A DNA stretch of 64,000 nt from Bifidobacterium crudilactis (GCF_000738005.1 NZ_JHAL01000001.1:245108-309107), one strand, 5' to 3'; counted from the first letter of the stretch, positions 1-8,348 are shown. Notes: generated by a model from the letters alone, not told the origin. Translations and numbers: made by a program.

Positions 1-46
1 AGAAGTTGCTTGGTGAAGCAGTTATCGTATTTCCGGTCATAACACC

Positions 47-451
47 CTATACCAGCGGCAATAACGAGCTCAAATCGTCGCGTTCGCCTATGGCGCTGAT
101 TCGTCCGGCCTCGCGTTCCGCGTCCCAGCTGCTGATCCCACAGGCCAGGCGGAGCCATACCTCAGGCTCCAATTCGATGGTGTCCGGCGGCGTGAGATTA
201 TGGGGGTCCGAGTTGGGGCCATCGAGTATCTTGACGGCGGCCCATGGGGCCACGCGGACTTCCACGGCACCGCCTGGTGCCCTCATCGACAGTAGATACA
301 AGGAGTAGCGCACGGCCATCCCGCAGTCTTTGCGCGGCAGGTCCACAGGGGCCGTGGGGTCACCCGCCTTCTTGTTGGACAGCGCTGCTGCTCGCCACTG
401 CTCAAGGGCTAATCGGCCCGATTCAACATCCTGTTCTCTGATGACGCTCAT
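47..451 (-). CDS. SCP-like (sterol carrier family) protein
   Basis: About 134 residues. The middle of the protein, with an APWAAVKILDG stretch followed by a Pro/Thr-rich segment and WLRLACG, resembles the small actinobacterial proteins annotated as sterol carrier family or bacterial SCP orthologues. Their biochemical role is not established; a lipid-binding or fold-only role is inferred from the family. The start is set at the ATG at 451; a GTG two codons further upstream is also in frame and neither has a strong ribosome binding site. No signal peptide or membrane segment is visible, so it is probably cytoplasmic. It is divergent from glgP, with about 140 bp between the two starts that must hold both promoters. 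Confidence 0.6.
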   Translation of the reverse strand: MSVIREQDVESGRLALEQWRAAALSNKKAGDPTAPVDLPRKDCGMAVRYSLYLLSMRAPGGAVEVRVAPWAAVKILDGPNSDPHNLTPPDTIELEPEVWLRLACGISSWDAEREAGRISAIGERDDLSSLLPLV

Positions 452-590
452 AGGCACATTCTTGCGCTAATGCTGGTCATCGGTCGTCGAAAGCCCCGAG
501 ATTACCTGATGTTCATGTCGTCATGCCTGTCGCAACATGAAAAAGCGGGCATAATGATAAGCACGATTCGATCAGGAAAGAGGATTCTTC

Positions 591-3047
591 ATGACTGAAG
601 TAACTGCACCGAAAGCGTCGCTATCGGGTTCGGAGTTTGCGAACGAAATCCGGAACAAATTGAAATACCAGCAGGGAGTCGAGCTGTCATCGGCCACACC
701 CGCTGATATCTACGTCGCTGTGGCAGGGGCGGTACGAGATCATCTGGTTGATTCCTGGTCGCGGACGCGCAACGATATGGTCTCCGGCAATACCAAGGCT
801 GTCGGTTATCTCAGTGCGGAGTTCCTGATCGGCAAACAGCTGTCCAACGCCTTGCTGAATGTGGGGCTGGACGAGCAATTCGCGCAGGCGGCGAAGGAAC
901 TTGGTTTTTCGCAGGCCGAGGTACTTGCCGCTGAGCGTGAGCCGGGCTTGGGCAATGGTGGTCTTGGCCGTCTGGCTGCGTGCTATGTGGATTCGCTCGC
1001 TTCTCTTGGCGTTCCTGCATTCGGCTACGGCATTCGGTACCGCTACGGCATTTTTCGTCAGGAATTCGATGATGCCGGTCGGCAGGTCGAGAAGCCGGAT
1101 TATTGGCTGACCGAAGAGGAGCCCTGGGGTCACGCGGATTACCAGCGCTCGCAGCGTGTCTCCTTCGGGGGCGAAGTCGTGGAGAACGATGGCGTCACCG
1201 TATGGAAGCCGGCATGGTCAGTGCGCGCGGTCCCCGTGGATTACATGGTTCCGGGGTATCGCTCCGGCAGAGTCAACACCCTCCGCCTCTGGGAGTCCCG
1301 TTCATACGACGAATTCGACCTTGGAGCGTTCAACCGTTCCGAGTACATGGAGGCCGTCATCCCGCAGGTCGATGCGGAGAACATCACCAAGATTCTGTAT
1401 CCGGAGGATTCGACTCCGCAGGGCAAGCGCCTGCGTCTTGAGCAGCAGTACTTCTTCGTAGCCGCATCAATCCATGACGCCATCGCCACCTTCTACCCGG
1501 GTGAGGATCACCCCGACCTGCGTGGCTTCCCCGAGAAGATATGCTTCCAGTTGAACGACACCCATCCCGTCATCGGGATTCCGGAACTGATGCGCGTGCT
1601 GCTCGATGAGTATGGATACGACTGGGACACCGCTTGGGACATCACCACCAGAACCTTCAACTACACCTGCCACACCTTGCTGCCGGAGGCACTTGAGGTC
1701 TGGTCGGGCGAATTGATCGGCGAGCTGCTGCCGCGCCATCTGCAGATCATCGATCGTATCGACGCCCAATTCGTCGAGGGCCTTCAGGCGAAGGGCATAG
1801 ACGGCGAACAGATCGACCGGATGCGCATCTTGACGCGTGATGGCAACCCTCAGGTTCGCATGGCATTCCTGGCGACTGTCGGAGGGTCTCACGTCAACGG
1901 CGTCGCCGAGCTGCATTCTCAGCTGCTGCGAGATGTCACGCTGAAGGACTTCAGCGAGGTGTTCCCCGATCGCTTCACGAATGTGACCAACGGCGTCACG
2001 CCCAGGCGCTTCGTGCGCTTGGCCAATCCAAGACTCTCGGCGCTGATTACCGAAGGGCTGGGTACGGACAGCTGGATGGCGGATCTGGAGCAGCTCCAAG
2101 GATTGGCGCCTTTGGCGGATGACGCATCCTTCCTGGAGCGTTTCGCCGAGGTCAAGCAGGCCAACAAGCGAGATTTCGCCGATTTCGCAGCGGCACGCTA
2201 CGGGTTCTCGATCGATCCCAATACCATGTTCGACTCGATGGTGAAGCGTCTGCACGAGTACAAGCGGCAGTCTTTGAAGATTCTTGCGGTCATCGCGCAG
2301 TACGCGGCCATCAAGGACGGCAGCGCCGAGAACCTGCTGCCAAGGACCGTGTTCTTCGGCGCGAAGGCGGCTCCCGGATATGCCATGGCGAAGCTGACGA
2401 TACGGCTTATCAACAATGTCGCGCGAGTTATCGACCAGGACCCGGATGTCGCAGGCCGTCTCCAGGTACGGTTCCCCGAGAACTACAACATCGAACTGGC
2501 GGAGCACCTCATACCCGCGACCGAGCTTGACGAGCAGATTTCCCAGGCAGGCAAGGAAGCGTCGGGCACGGGCAATATGAAGTTCGCGCTCAACGGCGCG
2601 TTGACCGTCGGTACCTTGGACGGTGCGAATGTGGAGATCCGTGAGCGAGTGGGTGCGGAGAACTTCTTCCTCTTCGGTCTCGAAGTTGAGGATGTCGACC
2701 GTCTCTACGCCGGAAACTACAATCCGATGTCGTATGTCCAGGCCGACCCCAGGCTCAAGAAAGCCATTGACCTGGTTGCGAACGGCACCTTCTCGGAGGG
2801 TGACAGGGATGTCTACGCGCCCTTGGTCTCTGATTGGCTGACGAAGGATTACTTCATGGCGATGGCCGATTTCACCGCCTACATGGACATCCAGCAGGAG
2901 ATCGAAGATACGTACCGGGACCAGAAGGCATGGAACCGCAGTGCGATCCTCAATGTGGCGAACAGCGGTTACTTCAGTTCGGACCGTTCCATCCAGGATT
3001 ATCTGGACCGTATCTGGCACACCGCACCATTGCCCGAGAACAACTGA
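591..3047 (+). CDS. glgP: Glycogen/maltodextrin phosphorylase
   Basis: 818 residues, the full length expected of bacterial glycogen phosphorylases (GH/GT35). It releases glucose-1-phosphate from alpha-1,4-glucans using pyridoxal phosphate. Recognisable blocks are the N-terminal GYLSAEFLIG and GNGGLGRLAACY motifs, the KRLHEYKRQ block, and near the C terminus the EASGTGNMKFALNG region that carries the PLP-binding lysine and runs into TLDGANVEI. The ATG start is preceded by AAAGAGG at suitable spacing. It is monocistronic: a strong hairpin follows at 3210-3253. In bifidobacteria the product feeds the phosphoketolase (bifid) pathway after conversion to glucose-6-phosphate; this is family knowledge, not read from the sequence. 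Confidence 0.96.
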   Translation: MTEVTAPKASLSGSEFANEIRNKLKYQQGVELSSATPADIYVAVAGAVRDHLVDSWSRTRNDMVSGNTKAVGYLSAEFLIGKQLSNALLNVGLDEQFAQAAKELGFSQAEVLAAEREPGLGNGGLGRLAACYVDSLASLGVPAFGYGIRYRYGIFRQEFDDAGRQVEKPDYWLTEEEPWGHADYQRSQRVSFGGEVVENDGVTVWKPAWSVRAVPVDYMVPGYRSGRVNTLRLWESRSYDEFDLGAFNRSEYMEAVIPQVDAENITKILYPEDSTPQGKRLRLEQQYFFVAASIHDAIATFYPGEDHPDLRGFPEKICFQLNDTHPVIGIPELMRVLLDEYGYDWDTAWDITTRTFNYTCHTLLPEALEVWSGELIGELLPRHLQIIDRIDAQFVEGLQAKGIDGEQIDRMRILTRDGNPQVRMAFLATVGGSHVNGVAELHSQLLRDVTLKDFSEVFPDRFTNVTNGVTPRRFVRLANPRLSALITEGLGTDSWMADLEQLQGLAPLADDASFLERFAEVKQANKRDFADFAAARYGFSIDPNTMFDSMVKRLHEYKRQSLKILAVIAQYAAIKDGSAENLLPRTVFFGAKAAPGYAMAKLTIRLINNVARVIDQDPDVAGRLQVRFPENYNIELAEHLIPATELDEQISQAGKEASGTGNMKFALNGALTVGTLDGANVEIRERVGAENFFLFGLEVEDVDRLYAGNYNPMSYVQADPRLKKAIDLVANGTFSEGDRDVYAPLVSDWLTKDYFMAMADFTAYMDIQQEIEDTYRDQKAWNRSAILNVANSGYFSSDRSIQDYLDRIWHTAPLPENN

Positions 3048-3209
3048 GCGCTCTGAGACATTACACGGGCATCCTTCGCCGTATGTCGCGGTCCCCGACT
3101 TTCTCGGGAGTGAGATTCGGCGAAGGCCTGCGAAGGACCTGGGGCATGCCACGCGAACTACGGAGCATCCGGTGCGCGTGAGTGGCTCGCTTCAGGGGTA
3201 CTCCGAGTG

Positions 3210-3253
3210 AAGAGCACGCGAAGCTTGAGAACAATCAAGCCTCGCGTGCTCTT
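3210..3253 (+). terminator. Rho-independent terminator of glgP
   Basis: An 11-bp stem (AAGAGCACGCG pairing with CGCGTGCTCTT) encloses a second 6-bp stem (GCTTGA with TCAAGC) and is followed by CTTTT. It lies about 160 bp after the glgP stop codon. Confidence 0.75.
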
Positions 3254-3396
3254 TTGCATGGTTGCTGTCCGGAACGCGCTCGCCATTATGCACCTGTGCA
3301 TTGAGATACACGGGACACCCTGCTGATTTGTTGCCTTCACACATGCTTCGCCGCACGCGTTCAGGCGCCGCCATTAGCCTTCTATCGGGGTACGAA

Positions 3397-3456
3397 AACA
3401 GCGACTTAGATGCCCGAGCACCGCCACATCCGGTACTTGGCACATAAGTCGCTGTT
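3397..3456. repeat. Long inverted repeat in intergenic DNA
   Basis: Twelve-base arms AACAGCGACTTA (3397-3408) and TAAGTCGCTGTT (3445-3456) are perfect complements. After a 2-nt mismatch the stem resumes with TGCC/GGCA. There is no U-tract, so it is not a classical terminator. It does not match the dispersed palindrome family found elsewhere in this window. Confidence 0.6.
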
Positions 3457-3580
3457 CAATCACAACACCGCTTCGAAAACTTGGGCCGAAATCATTGGGT
3501 CGAAATCATTGGTTCCACGACACTGCTTTGAAAACATTGAGTCGTATAACCGCTGAGGTCAGGATTCGGCCCTGAAACCC

Positions 3581-3853
3581 TTACTTCTGCTCGTCGGCCT
3601 TGTCTTCGTTGGCCGTATCCTCGGCGTCTTCGGCGTTTTCGTCCTCGTCGGCATCTTCCTCGGAGTCCGTCTGCGACTCGGCCTTCTCGGCGATACCAAG
3701 ATCAACCGGCGATGAGCTGTTCTCCCATGGTTCTTCCCAAGGGTCGTAGTCTGGATTCTGCTGCTTGTAGATGTACAGTCCGACTACTCCTGCAAGCAGT
3801 GCGCCGAACAGCAACGCGAAAAACTTCCAGCCGTTTGAAGACTTGTTCTTCAT
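3581..3853 (-). CDS. Small single-pass membrane protein with acidic tail
   Basis: 90 residues. The start is the ATG at 3853, which has GGAAGGAG five to six bases upstream; an in-frame upstream codon would overlap this site. Residues about 9-28 form one hydrophobic helix (FFALLFGALLAGVVGLYIY). The rest is very acidic, ending in a run of Glu, Asp and Ala. The N terminus is basic, so the acidic tail is predicted to be outside the membrane. No family is recognised. The acidic tail could reflect a cation or surface interaction, but no function can be assigned. Confidence 0.65.
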   Translation of the reverse strand: MKNKSSNGWKFFALLFGALLAGVVGLYIYKQQNPDYDPWEEPWENSSSPVDLGIAEKAESQTDSEEDADEDENAEDAEDTANEDKADEQK

Positions 3854-4026
3854 GTTGGCTCCTTCCACCGTGTTAAGGCGACCTGCCCATCCAAGCCACC
3901 GCTAGTCACCATCATAATTGTTTTTTGTGGCGATTGCGTGTGAATTGTCTCCTGAACGGGGTGATTCCTATGAACAGGACATGGAGATTGGGTATTCGCG
4001 ACTGTGCTTTCGATAGAGTGAGTCGC

Positions 4027-4812
4027 ATGAACAATGCATTCAATCGCGGGGGTTTCGGCCTCGGCTCCGGCCCATCACTCTCGACCCTGTTTTCCCGTAG
4101 GCGCATTGCCGCCTCGTGGCGCAACGGTGGGGCAGTGGTAACGGGCGGCATCATCGTCGCCTGCGTGCTCATATGGCTGGTTGAAATCGCATTGAGGGTT
4201 TTCGCTCCAAACGCTTTGAACGCGATGCTGAGCAATACGGTGTTCATTCCGGTCTATGCCGTGTCGAGGCCGTGGATTTTCCTTTCCGCGATGTTTCTTC
4301 ATGCGACGAATCTGCTGCATGTGCTGTTCAATATGCTGACCCTGTGGTCGATAGGCCCGGTCTTGGAAAAAATGATGGGGCATTGGCGTTTCCTGGCGCT
4401 CTATGTCCTGGCTGGGCTGGGTGGCGGTGTCGGGATGATGGTGTGGAGCGTGTTCTCGCCGTCAGGATGGGTCACGGCATCCTATGGGGCGTCCGGAGCG
4501 TTGTTCGGTCTCTTCGCCGCGGTCCTCATCGTATTCAGACGGATAGGCGCGGATATTCGTTCGATGAGCATTTGGATCGGCATAAACGTGCTGATGCCTT
4601 TGGTCGTGCCGGGAATCGCGTGGCAGGCGCATGCGGGCGGCTTCGTCATCGGTGGATTGCTGACGTGGTTGCTGGTGTCCGGCGTCCCCGCGTTGCGAAA
4701 GACCAGTTTTGCACGCCGAATGTGGATATATGCTTCAGCGGTGTTTGTGTTGCTGCTGGCTGTCGCGCTGCTGTGCAATACCCAGAATCCCTTGTCGTCA
4801 TTGACTTATTAA
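4027..4812 (+). CDS. Rhomboid family intramembrane serine protease
   Basis: 261 residues with about six hydrophobic segments. The catalytic serine lies in YGASGALFG (GxSG) and the catalytic histidine in WQAHAGGFVIGG, one helix pair later. HATNLLHVLFNMLTLW matches the L1-TM2 region of rhomboids. It would cleave membrane-protein substrates within the bilayer; the substrates are unknown. The start is placed at 4027 because a -10-like TAGAGT (4014-4019) lies seven bases before it and no Shine-Dalgarno site is visible, which suggests a leaderless mRNA. An upstream in-frame ATG at 3970 would add 19 residues. The gene converges on crgA, with a terminator and DnaA boxes between. Confidence 0.9.
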   Translation: MNNAFNRGGFGLGSGPSLSTLFSRRRIAASWRNGGAVVTGGIIVACVLIWLVEIALRVFAPNALNAMLSNTVFIPVYAVSRPWIFLSAMFLHATNLLHVLFNMLTLWSIGPVLEKMMGHWRFLALYVLAGLGGGVGMMVWSVFSPSGWVTASYGASGALFGLFAAVLIVFRRIGADIRSMSIWIGINVLMPLVVPGIAWQAHAGGFVIGGLLTWLLVSGVPALRKTSFARRMWIYASAVFVLLLAVALLCNTQNPLSSLTY

Positions 4813-4813
4813 G

Positions 4814-4847
4814 CGTTCGACCCCGGGCTGGGCTTCGGGGTCGAACG
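4814..4847. terminator. Hairpin terminator after the rhomboid gene
   Basis: Twelve-base arms CGTTCGACCCCG and CGGGGTCGAACG flank a 10-nt loop, starting just after the rhomboid stop codon. It could serve both convergent genes. The U-tract is poor. Confidence 0.65.
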
Positions 4848-4867
4848 GCAAATTACACGCATGTAAT

Positions 4868-4942
4868 CTATCCACAGAGTGTGTACAACGTTGTGGATAA
4901 CCACCCCATCCTTGGGGATAAGTATTCACATAATGTGCATAA
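4868..4942. promoter_or_regulatory. Cluster of DnaA-box-like 9-mers
   Basis: Five 9-mers close to TTATNCACA lie in 75 bp. The one at 4892-4900 (minus strand) is a perfect TTATCCACA, and the one at 4934-4942 (minus strand) is a perfect TTATGCACA. Those at 4868-4876 (plus), 4913-4921 (minus) and 4922-4930 (plus) each have one mismatch. The region lies between two convergent genes, so a promoter role is unlikely. An origin-linked or DnaA-titrating site is inferred; dnaA and dnaN are not in the window. Confidence 0.6.
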
Positions 4943-4960
4943 CAATGGATTTCGGGGGAG

Positions 4961-5425
4961 TTACCTCCACCACATGGTCATGAGGAATCCAACCATCACC
5001 GAGGAGAAACCGATGGCGAGATTCCACGAGTTGATGTTGGGGATGGGGTATTTACCCGTCAGGTAATACGTCGCACACCAGATAAGGCCGAGAATCATGA
5101 AAGCGCAGAACACGGGGACGAACCATCCCGGATTTGCCTTCGTTCCTTTGATCGATTCCTCCACACGCTTCGTGTTGTCATCCTGACGTTGAATCATGCG
5201 TTTCATCTGAGGAGTCAGAGCAGACTTATCAACATTCGCGTTCAGTACCGCTTCAACTTTGTCGATTGAGACACCGAAATCGTCATCGCTCGACGACTTC
5301 TTCGTGGTTTCGCTCTCAGTATGTTGTTCGGACGGTGTTTCGGTTGCTAGTTGTGCCCCGGACTCGTTGCCCTGCCATGATTCCTGCGCTTGCGCGTCGG
5401 TTTCGTGCAGCTCTTGCTCAGCCAT
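4961..5425 (-). CDS. crgA: Cell division protein CrgA
   Basis: 154 residues. The C-terminal half is a typical CrgA/UPF0233 module: a soluble segment, GWFVPVFCAFMILGLIWCATYYL as helix one, a KYPIPNINSWN loop, and a second helix ending MTMWWR. The N-terminal 70 or so residues are acidic and Gln/Ser-rich, longer than in many homologues. CrgA proteins sit at the septum and regulate FtsZ-ring assembly and recruitment of wall enzymes in actinobacteria. The start at 5425 has AAGGAGAAC upstream; longer frames have no such signal. It is divergent from the DUF881 gene with 85 bp of shared promoter DNA, the conserved actinobacterial arrangement. Confidence 0.93.
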   Translation of the reverse strand: MAEQELHETDAQAQESWQGNESGAQLATETPSEQHTESETTKKSSSDDDFGVSIDKVEAVLNANVDKSALTPQMKRMIQRQDDNTKRVEESIKGTKANPGWFVPVFCAFMILGLIWCATYYLTGKYPIPNINSWNLAIGFSSVMVGFLMTMWWR

Positions 5426-5510
5426 GGGTGTGTTCTCCTTCGATAGGCTATAAGTCATAGTAATGGGTAGACTCGAAACCGACCACATCGGTAGTCGGGA
5501 AAGGGTGTTC

Positions 5511-6257
5511 ATGGCTCGGCGAAACGAACGGCACAGAGCTCGGCGCAGCACTGCCGGGTTGATCAGTGTTGCCTTGGTCATGGCGCTTGCCGGATTCCTG
5601 CTGATTACGAATCTTCGCGTCAACCGGACGGTGACGGTCACCTCTGACACGGCAGGTCTTGTGGCCGAACGAGAGCAGCTCGTCACCAAGCTCAGCGGAC
5701 AGATCAATACGCTCAGTGAGCAGATCAATACGCTCAAGGACCTCACCAGCGCCTCAAACACCGCAAACGATACTGATGACGCCGGTTCGGGAACGGTGCT
5801 GCCAGCCATAGAAGGTCCGGGAGTGACCGTGACGCTTGACGATTCGCCATTATGGGAGCAGCAGGTCGATCAATCGGGTTCGTCGGCCACCATCAACGAC
5901 TATGTCGTTCATCAGCAGGACATCGAAGGCGTGGTCAATGCGCTCTGGGCCGGTGGCGCCGAGTCCATGCAGATTCAGGACCAACGAGTGCTGCCCACCA
6001 CCGCTGTGCGCTGCGTGGGCAATGTGCTGCTCCTCCAGGGAAAGAAATACTCCCCGCCCTACAAGGTCTCCGCCATCGGGCCCACGCAACAGATGACAGC
6101 GGCTCTCGATGATTCCAGAACGATTCAGATATACAAACGCTATGTCAACACGATAGGTCTGGGCTGGTCCGTGGAGACTTCGGACAACCTGAAATTCGCG
6201 AAAACCACAGCAGTGCTGCAACCCTTGCACTACGCCACCGAGTACAAGAAGGACTGA
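5511..6257 (+). CDS. DUF881 membrane-anchored protein
   Basis: 248 residues. It has a basic N terminus, one transmembrane helix (about residues 16-36), then a coiled-coil stretch with repeated SGQINTLSEQINTLK segments. A C-terminal DUF881 domain follows, including GPGVTVTLDDSPLW, a VNALWAGGAE motif and a closing YxxxIGLGW region. Proteins of this family flank crgA in many actinobacteria and resemble YlxW/YlxX-type division-associated proteins; a role in envelope or septum biology is inferred from context. The start at 5511 has GGGAAAGGG upstream. The stop is followed seven bases later by the sortase gene, so the two are cotranscribed. Confidence 0.85.
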   Translation: MARRNERHRARRSTAGLISVALVMALAGFLLITNLRVNRTVTVTSDTAGLVAEREQLVTKLSGQINTLSEQINTLKDLTSASNTANDTDDAGSGTVLPAIEGPGVTVTLDDSPLWEQQVDQSGSSATINDYVVHQQDIEGVVNALWAGGAESMQIQDQRVLPTTAVRCVGNVLLLQGKKYSPPYKVSAIGPTQQMTAALDDSRTIQIYKRYVNTIGLGWSVETSDNLKFAKTTAVLQPLHYATEYKKD

Positions 6258-6264
6258 GCCGAAT

Positions 6265-7380
6265 ATGGCACGTCAAGATCACACACGCAGAAGCATGCGG
6301 TCCGCACCCAAACGCAGCGCATTGTTCAGCGTTCTCGGCATATTGGGCGAGATATTGCTGACCCTCGCAGTGCTCTGCGGCTTGTATATCGCCTGGCAGT
6401 TGTGGTGGACGGGCGTTGAATCATCTCAGAGTCAATTGCAGCAGCGTCAATCGGTATCGTGGTCGGAACCCGCGAGCGACAACGGCACCTCGGCGGTGGC
6501 GGCCGCACAGCAGGGCGATCCGCCGGTGCAGCCCACAAGCGCCGCGGAGGGTGATCTCGTTGCTGAAATCTACATCCCGCGTTTCGGTTCCGCCTGGCAG
6601 CGCAACGTCGTTCAGGGAACGTCGAACGAACAGCTGGCCAAACACGGTCTGGGGCATTATGAGGATACGCAGATGCCGGGGGAGCTGGGAAACTTCGCCG
6701 TCGCGGGGCATCGCTCAGGATACGGCGAGCCGCTCGCCCATGTGGACGAGCTGCAGGAGGGCGATGCGATTGTGGTGCGTACCAAGGACTACTGGTACGT
6801 GTATCACTACACCACGCACAAGATCGTCCTGCCGGACCAGACGGATGTGGTGGCGGCGAATCCCGAGGACCCGACCGTGGCGGCTACCAAACGGATGATT
6901 ACCTTGACCACCTGCGAACCCCGATACACCTCGGCGACCCACCGGTGGATCAGCTGGGGTGAGTTGGATTACTGGGCAAAAGTCTCTGACGGGGTGCCGA
7001 AGGAACTCTCATCCGGGGATTCCTCGGCTTCGACGGTGTTCTCCAGTCAGAAGAGCACGTCTCCGCTGGACAGTCTGACATCTCTGGTGCCTGTGGTGAC
7101 ATGGCTGCTGATCGCCTATCTGGTGATTTCCATCGCTGCGGCGATCGCATGGAGATATCCGGTGCTCAGAAGAATACGCCAGGGAGAGCAGGCGCGCCCT
7201 GATGTCAGCATCTTTGGCTGGCTGAGTCGGCACCAACCGGGTATCAAGCCCATACGCATACTGCTGATGGCGCTGCTCGCGCTCGCCGCCGCCGCCGCGC
7301 TCTTCCAGTGGGGCTTCCCCTGGCTGGCCTCGCACGTGCCTTATCTGCAGTTGATGTCCAACTATGTTTCGGTCAATTAG
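6265..7380 (+). CDS. Class E sortase
   Basis: 371 residues. A basic N terminus and one membrane helix (about residues 26-46) precede a Gln/Ser-rich linker. The catalytic sortase domain follows, with histidine in FAVAGHRSGYGEP, cysteine in ITLTTCEPRY and arginine in the downstream ATHRWI. A second membrane segment, a short cytoplasmic stretch and a third hydrophobic segment occupy the C-terminal 120 residues; this longer tail is seen in actinobacterial housekeeping sortases next to crgA. Class E sortases generally attach proteins bearing LAxTG-like signals to the wall. It starts seven bases after the DUF881 gene. Its own substrates in this window are unclear; the adhesin at 47.8 kb carries LPYMG. 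Confidence 0.92.
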   Translation: MARQDHTRRSMRSAPKRSALFSVLGILGEILLTLAVLCGLYIAWQLWWTGVESSQSQLQQRQSVSWSEPASDNGTSAVAAAQQGDPPVQPTSAAEGDLVAEIYIPRFGSAWQRNVVQGTSNEQLAKHGLGHYEDTQMPGELGNFAVAGHRSGYGEPLAHVDELQEGDAIVVRTKDYWYVYHYTTHKIVLPDQTDVVAANPEDPTVAATKRMITLTTCEPRYTSATHRWISWGELDYWAKVSDGVPKELSSGDSSASTVFSSQKSTSPLDSLTSLVPVVTWLLIAYLVISIAAAIAWRYPVLRRIRQGEQARPDVSIFGWLSRHQPGIKPIRILLMALLALAAAAALFQWGFPWLASHVPYLQLMSNYVSVN

Positions 7381-7547
7381 CGATGATCCGGTGAATCGGC
7401 GCCGCGACTGCGGAATGCGACGTCGGGTCAGGTGCGCTTATGGTCAATCGCCTGCCATGCAAGCGTCTGCGAGATAATGTGAGGACACGTGTTCTATAGT
7501 CGATTCAACAAGTGAAGCAAAAGTTAGGCCACAGTACGGGGAGCAGC

Positions 7548-8198
7548 ATGACGGACAGTGCGAGGATTCTGGTCATCGACAACTACGATTCGTTTGTCTA
7601 CACCATCGTGGGTTATCTGAAGACTCTCGGGGCGACGGTAAGCGTCGTCCGCAACGATGCCGTCTCCGGCGACGCACCAGGTCTGCTTGACGACTATGAC
7701 GGTGTATTGATATCCCCGGGCCCTGGGGCGCCTGCGGATTCAGGTGCAAGCGAGGCGTTGATCAGATTGTGCGCCCGTACCGAAACACCCATGTTCGGTG
7801 TGTGCCTGGGGCTGCAGGCCCTGGCCGAGGTCTATGGGTGCACTGTAGGTCACGCCCCGACCATCATGCATGGCAAGACCAGCAGTGTGGAGCACATCGA
7901 GGATGAGATATTCGCCGGCCTGCCTAATCCGATGACGGCGACGCGGTACCATTCACTCGCTGTGGAGCCTTCGACCGTTCCGGCCGAGCTGGTGGTGACT
8001 GCATGGACGCAATCGGATCACATCATCCAGGGCCTCAAACATCGCAGCCTGCCGTTGTACGCGGTGCAGTTCCATCCCGAATCCGTGATGACCGAGGGAG
8101 GCTACCGTCTGCTTGCCAACTGGCTTGAGCTTTGCGGACAGGGGAATGCGGTGCAACGCTCGGCAGGTCTGAAACCAAAGGTCGCCTCGCAATCGTGA
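7548..8198 (+). CDS. Glutamine amidotransferase, anthranilate/aminodeoxychorismate synthase component II
   Basis: 216 residues of a class I glutamine amidotransferase. IDNYDSFVYTI at the N terminus and LISPGPGAPADSG are typical of TrpG/PabA. The nucleophile is the cysteine in GVCLGLQAL, and the His-Glu pair is in QFHPESV. It supplies ammonia from glutamine to a chorismate-using partner (TrpE or PabB), which is not in this window, so trpG and pabA cannot be told apart. The start at 7548 has GGGGAG upstream. The gene sits in the conserved place between sortase/DUF881 and the facing pknB; a palindromic repeat follows its stop codon. Confidence 0.9.
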   Translation: MTDSARILVIDNYDSFVYTIVGYLKTLGATVSVVRNDAVSGDAPGLLDDYDGVLISPGPGAPADSGASEALIRLCARTETPMFGVCLGLQALAEVYGCTVGHAPTIMHGKTSSVEHIEDEIFAGLPNPMTATRYHSLAVEPSTVPAELVVTAWTQSDHIIQGLKHRSLPLYAVQFHPESVMTEGGYRLLANWLELCGQGNAVQRSAGLKPKVASQS

Positions 8199-8224
8199 GG
8201 ATATGTCTTGGAAATCGACCGTCG

Positions 8225-8303
8225 ATGAGATAACTGCAATAAAAGGACAGCAATTCGGTGATAATCCTCCCGTAAAGCTGTCCTTTTATTGCAGTTATCT
8301 CAT
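8225..8303 (+). repeat. Dispersed palindromic element, copy 1
   Basis: Perfect 27-bp arms at 8225-8251 and 8277-8303 flank a 25-nt loop (8252-8276). The inner part of each arm is AAAAGGACAGC or its complement. The loop reads AATTCGGTGATAATCC and ends GTAAA. It lies between the convergent trpG/pabA-like gene and pknB. Four more copies with matching stems and loops occur at 26073, 26407, 50930 and 62756. There is no U-tract; a terminator, REP-like or mobile-element role is open. Confidence 0.85.
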
Positions 8304-8348
8304 TGAGGCAGTGGTGGCTTCAGACAAGCGCGGACATCTTCACCACGC

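Larger units (their letters stand above)
3048..3580. other. Gene-free interval between glgP and a small membrane protein gene
   Basis: About 530 bp without a convincing coding region; short open frames here have no ribosome binding site and no recognisable protein. It holds the glgP terminator (3210-3253), a separate long inverted repeat (3397-3456), and around 3485-3545 short near-direct repeats built on GAAATCATTGG. The two flanking genes converge. Confidence 0.6.

Noticed and set aside
1467..3152. 561-codon open frame on the minus strand
   Set aside because: It lies entirely opposite glgP apart from its start, has no ribosome binding site and reads as a high-GC shadow with no family motif.
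3485..3545. CRISPR-like repeats
   Set aside because: Only two short near-direct repeats with irregular spacing; no array and no cas genes.
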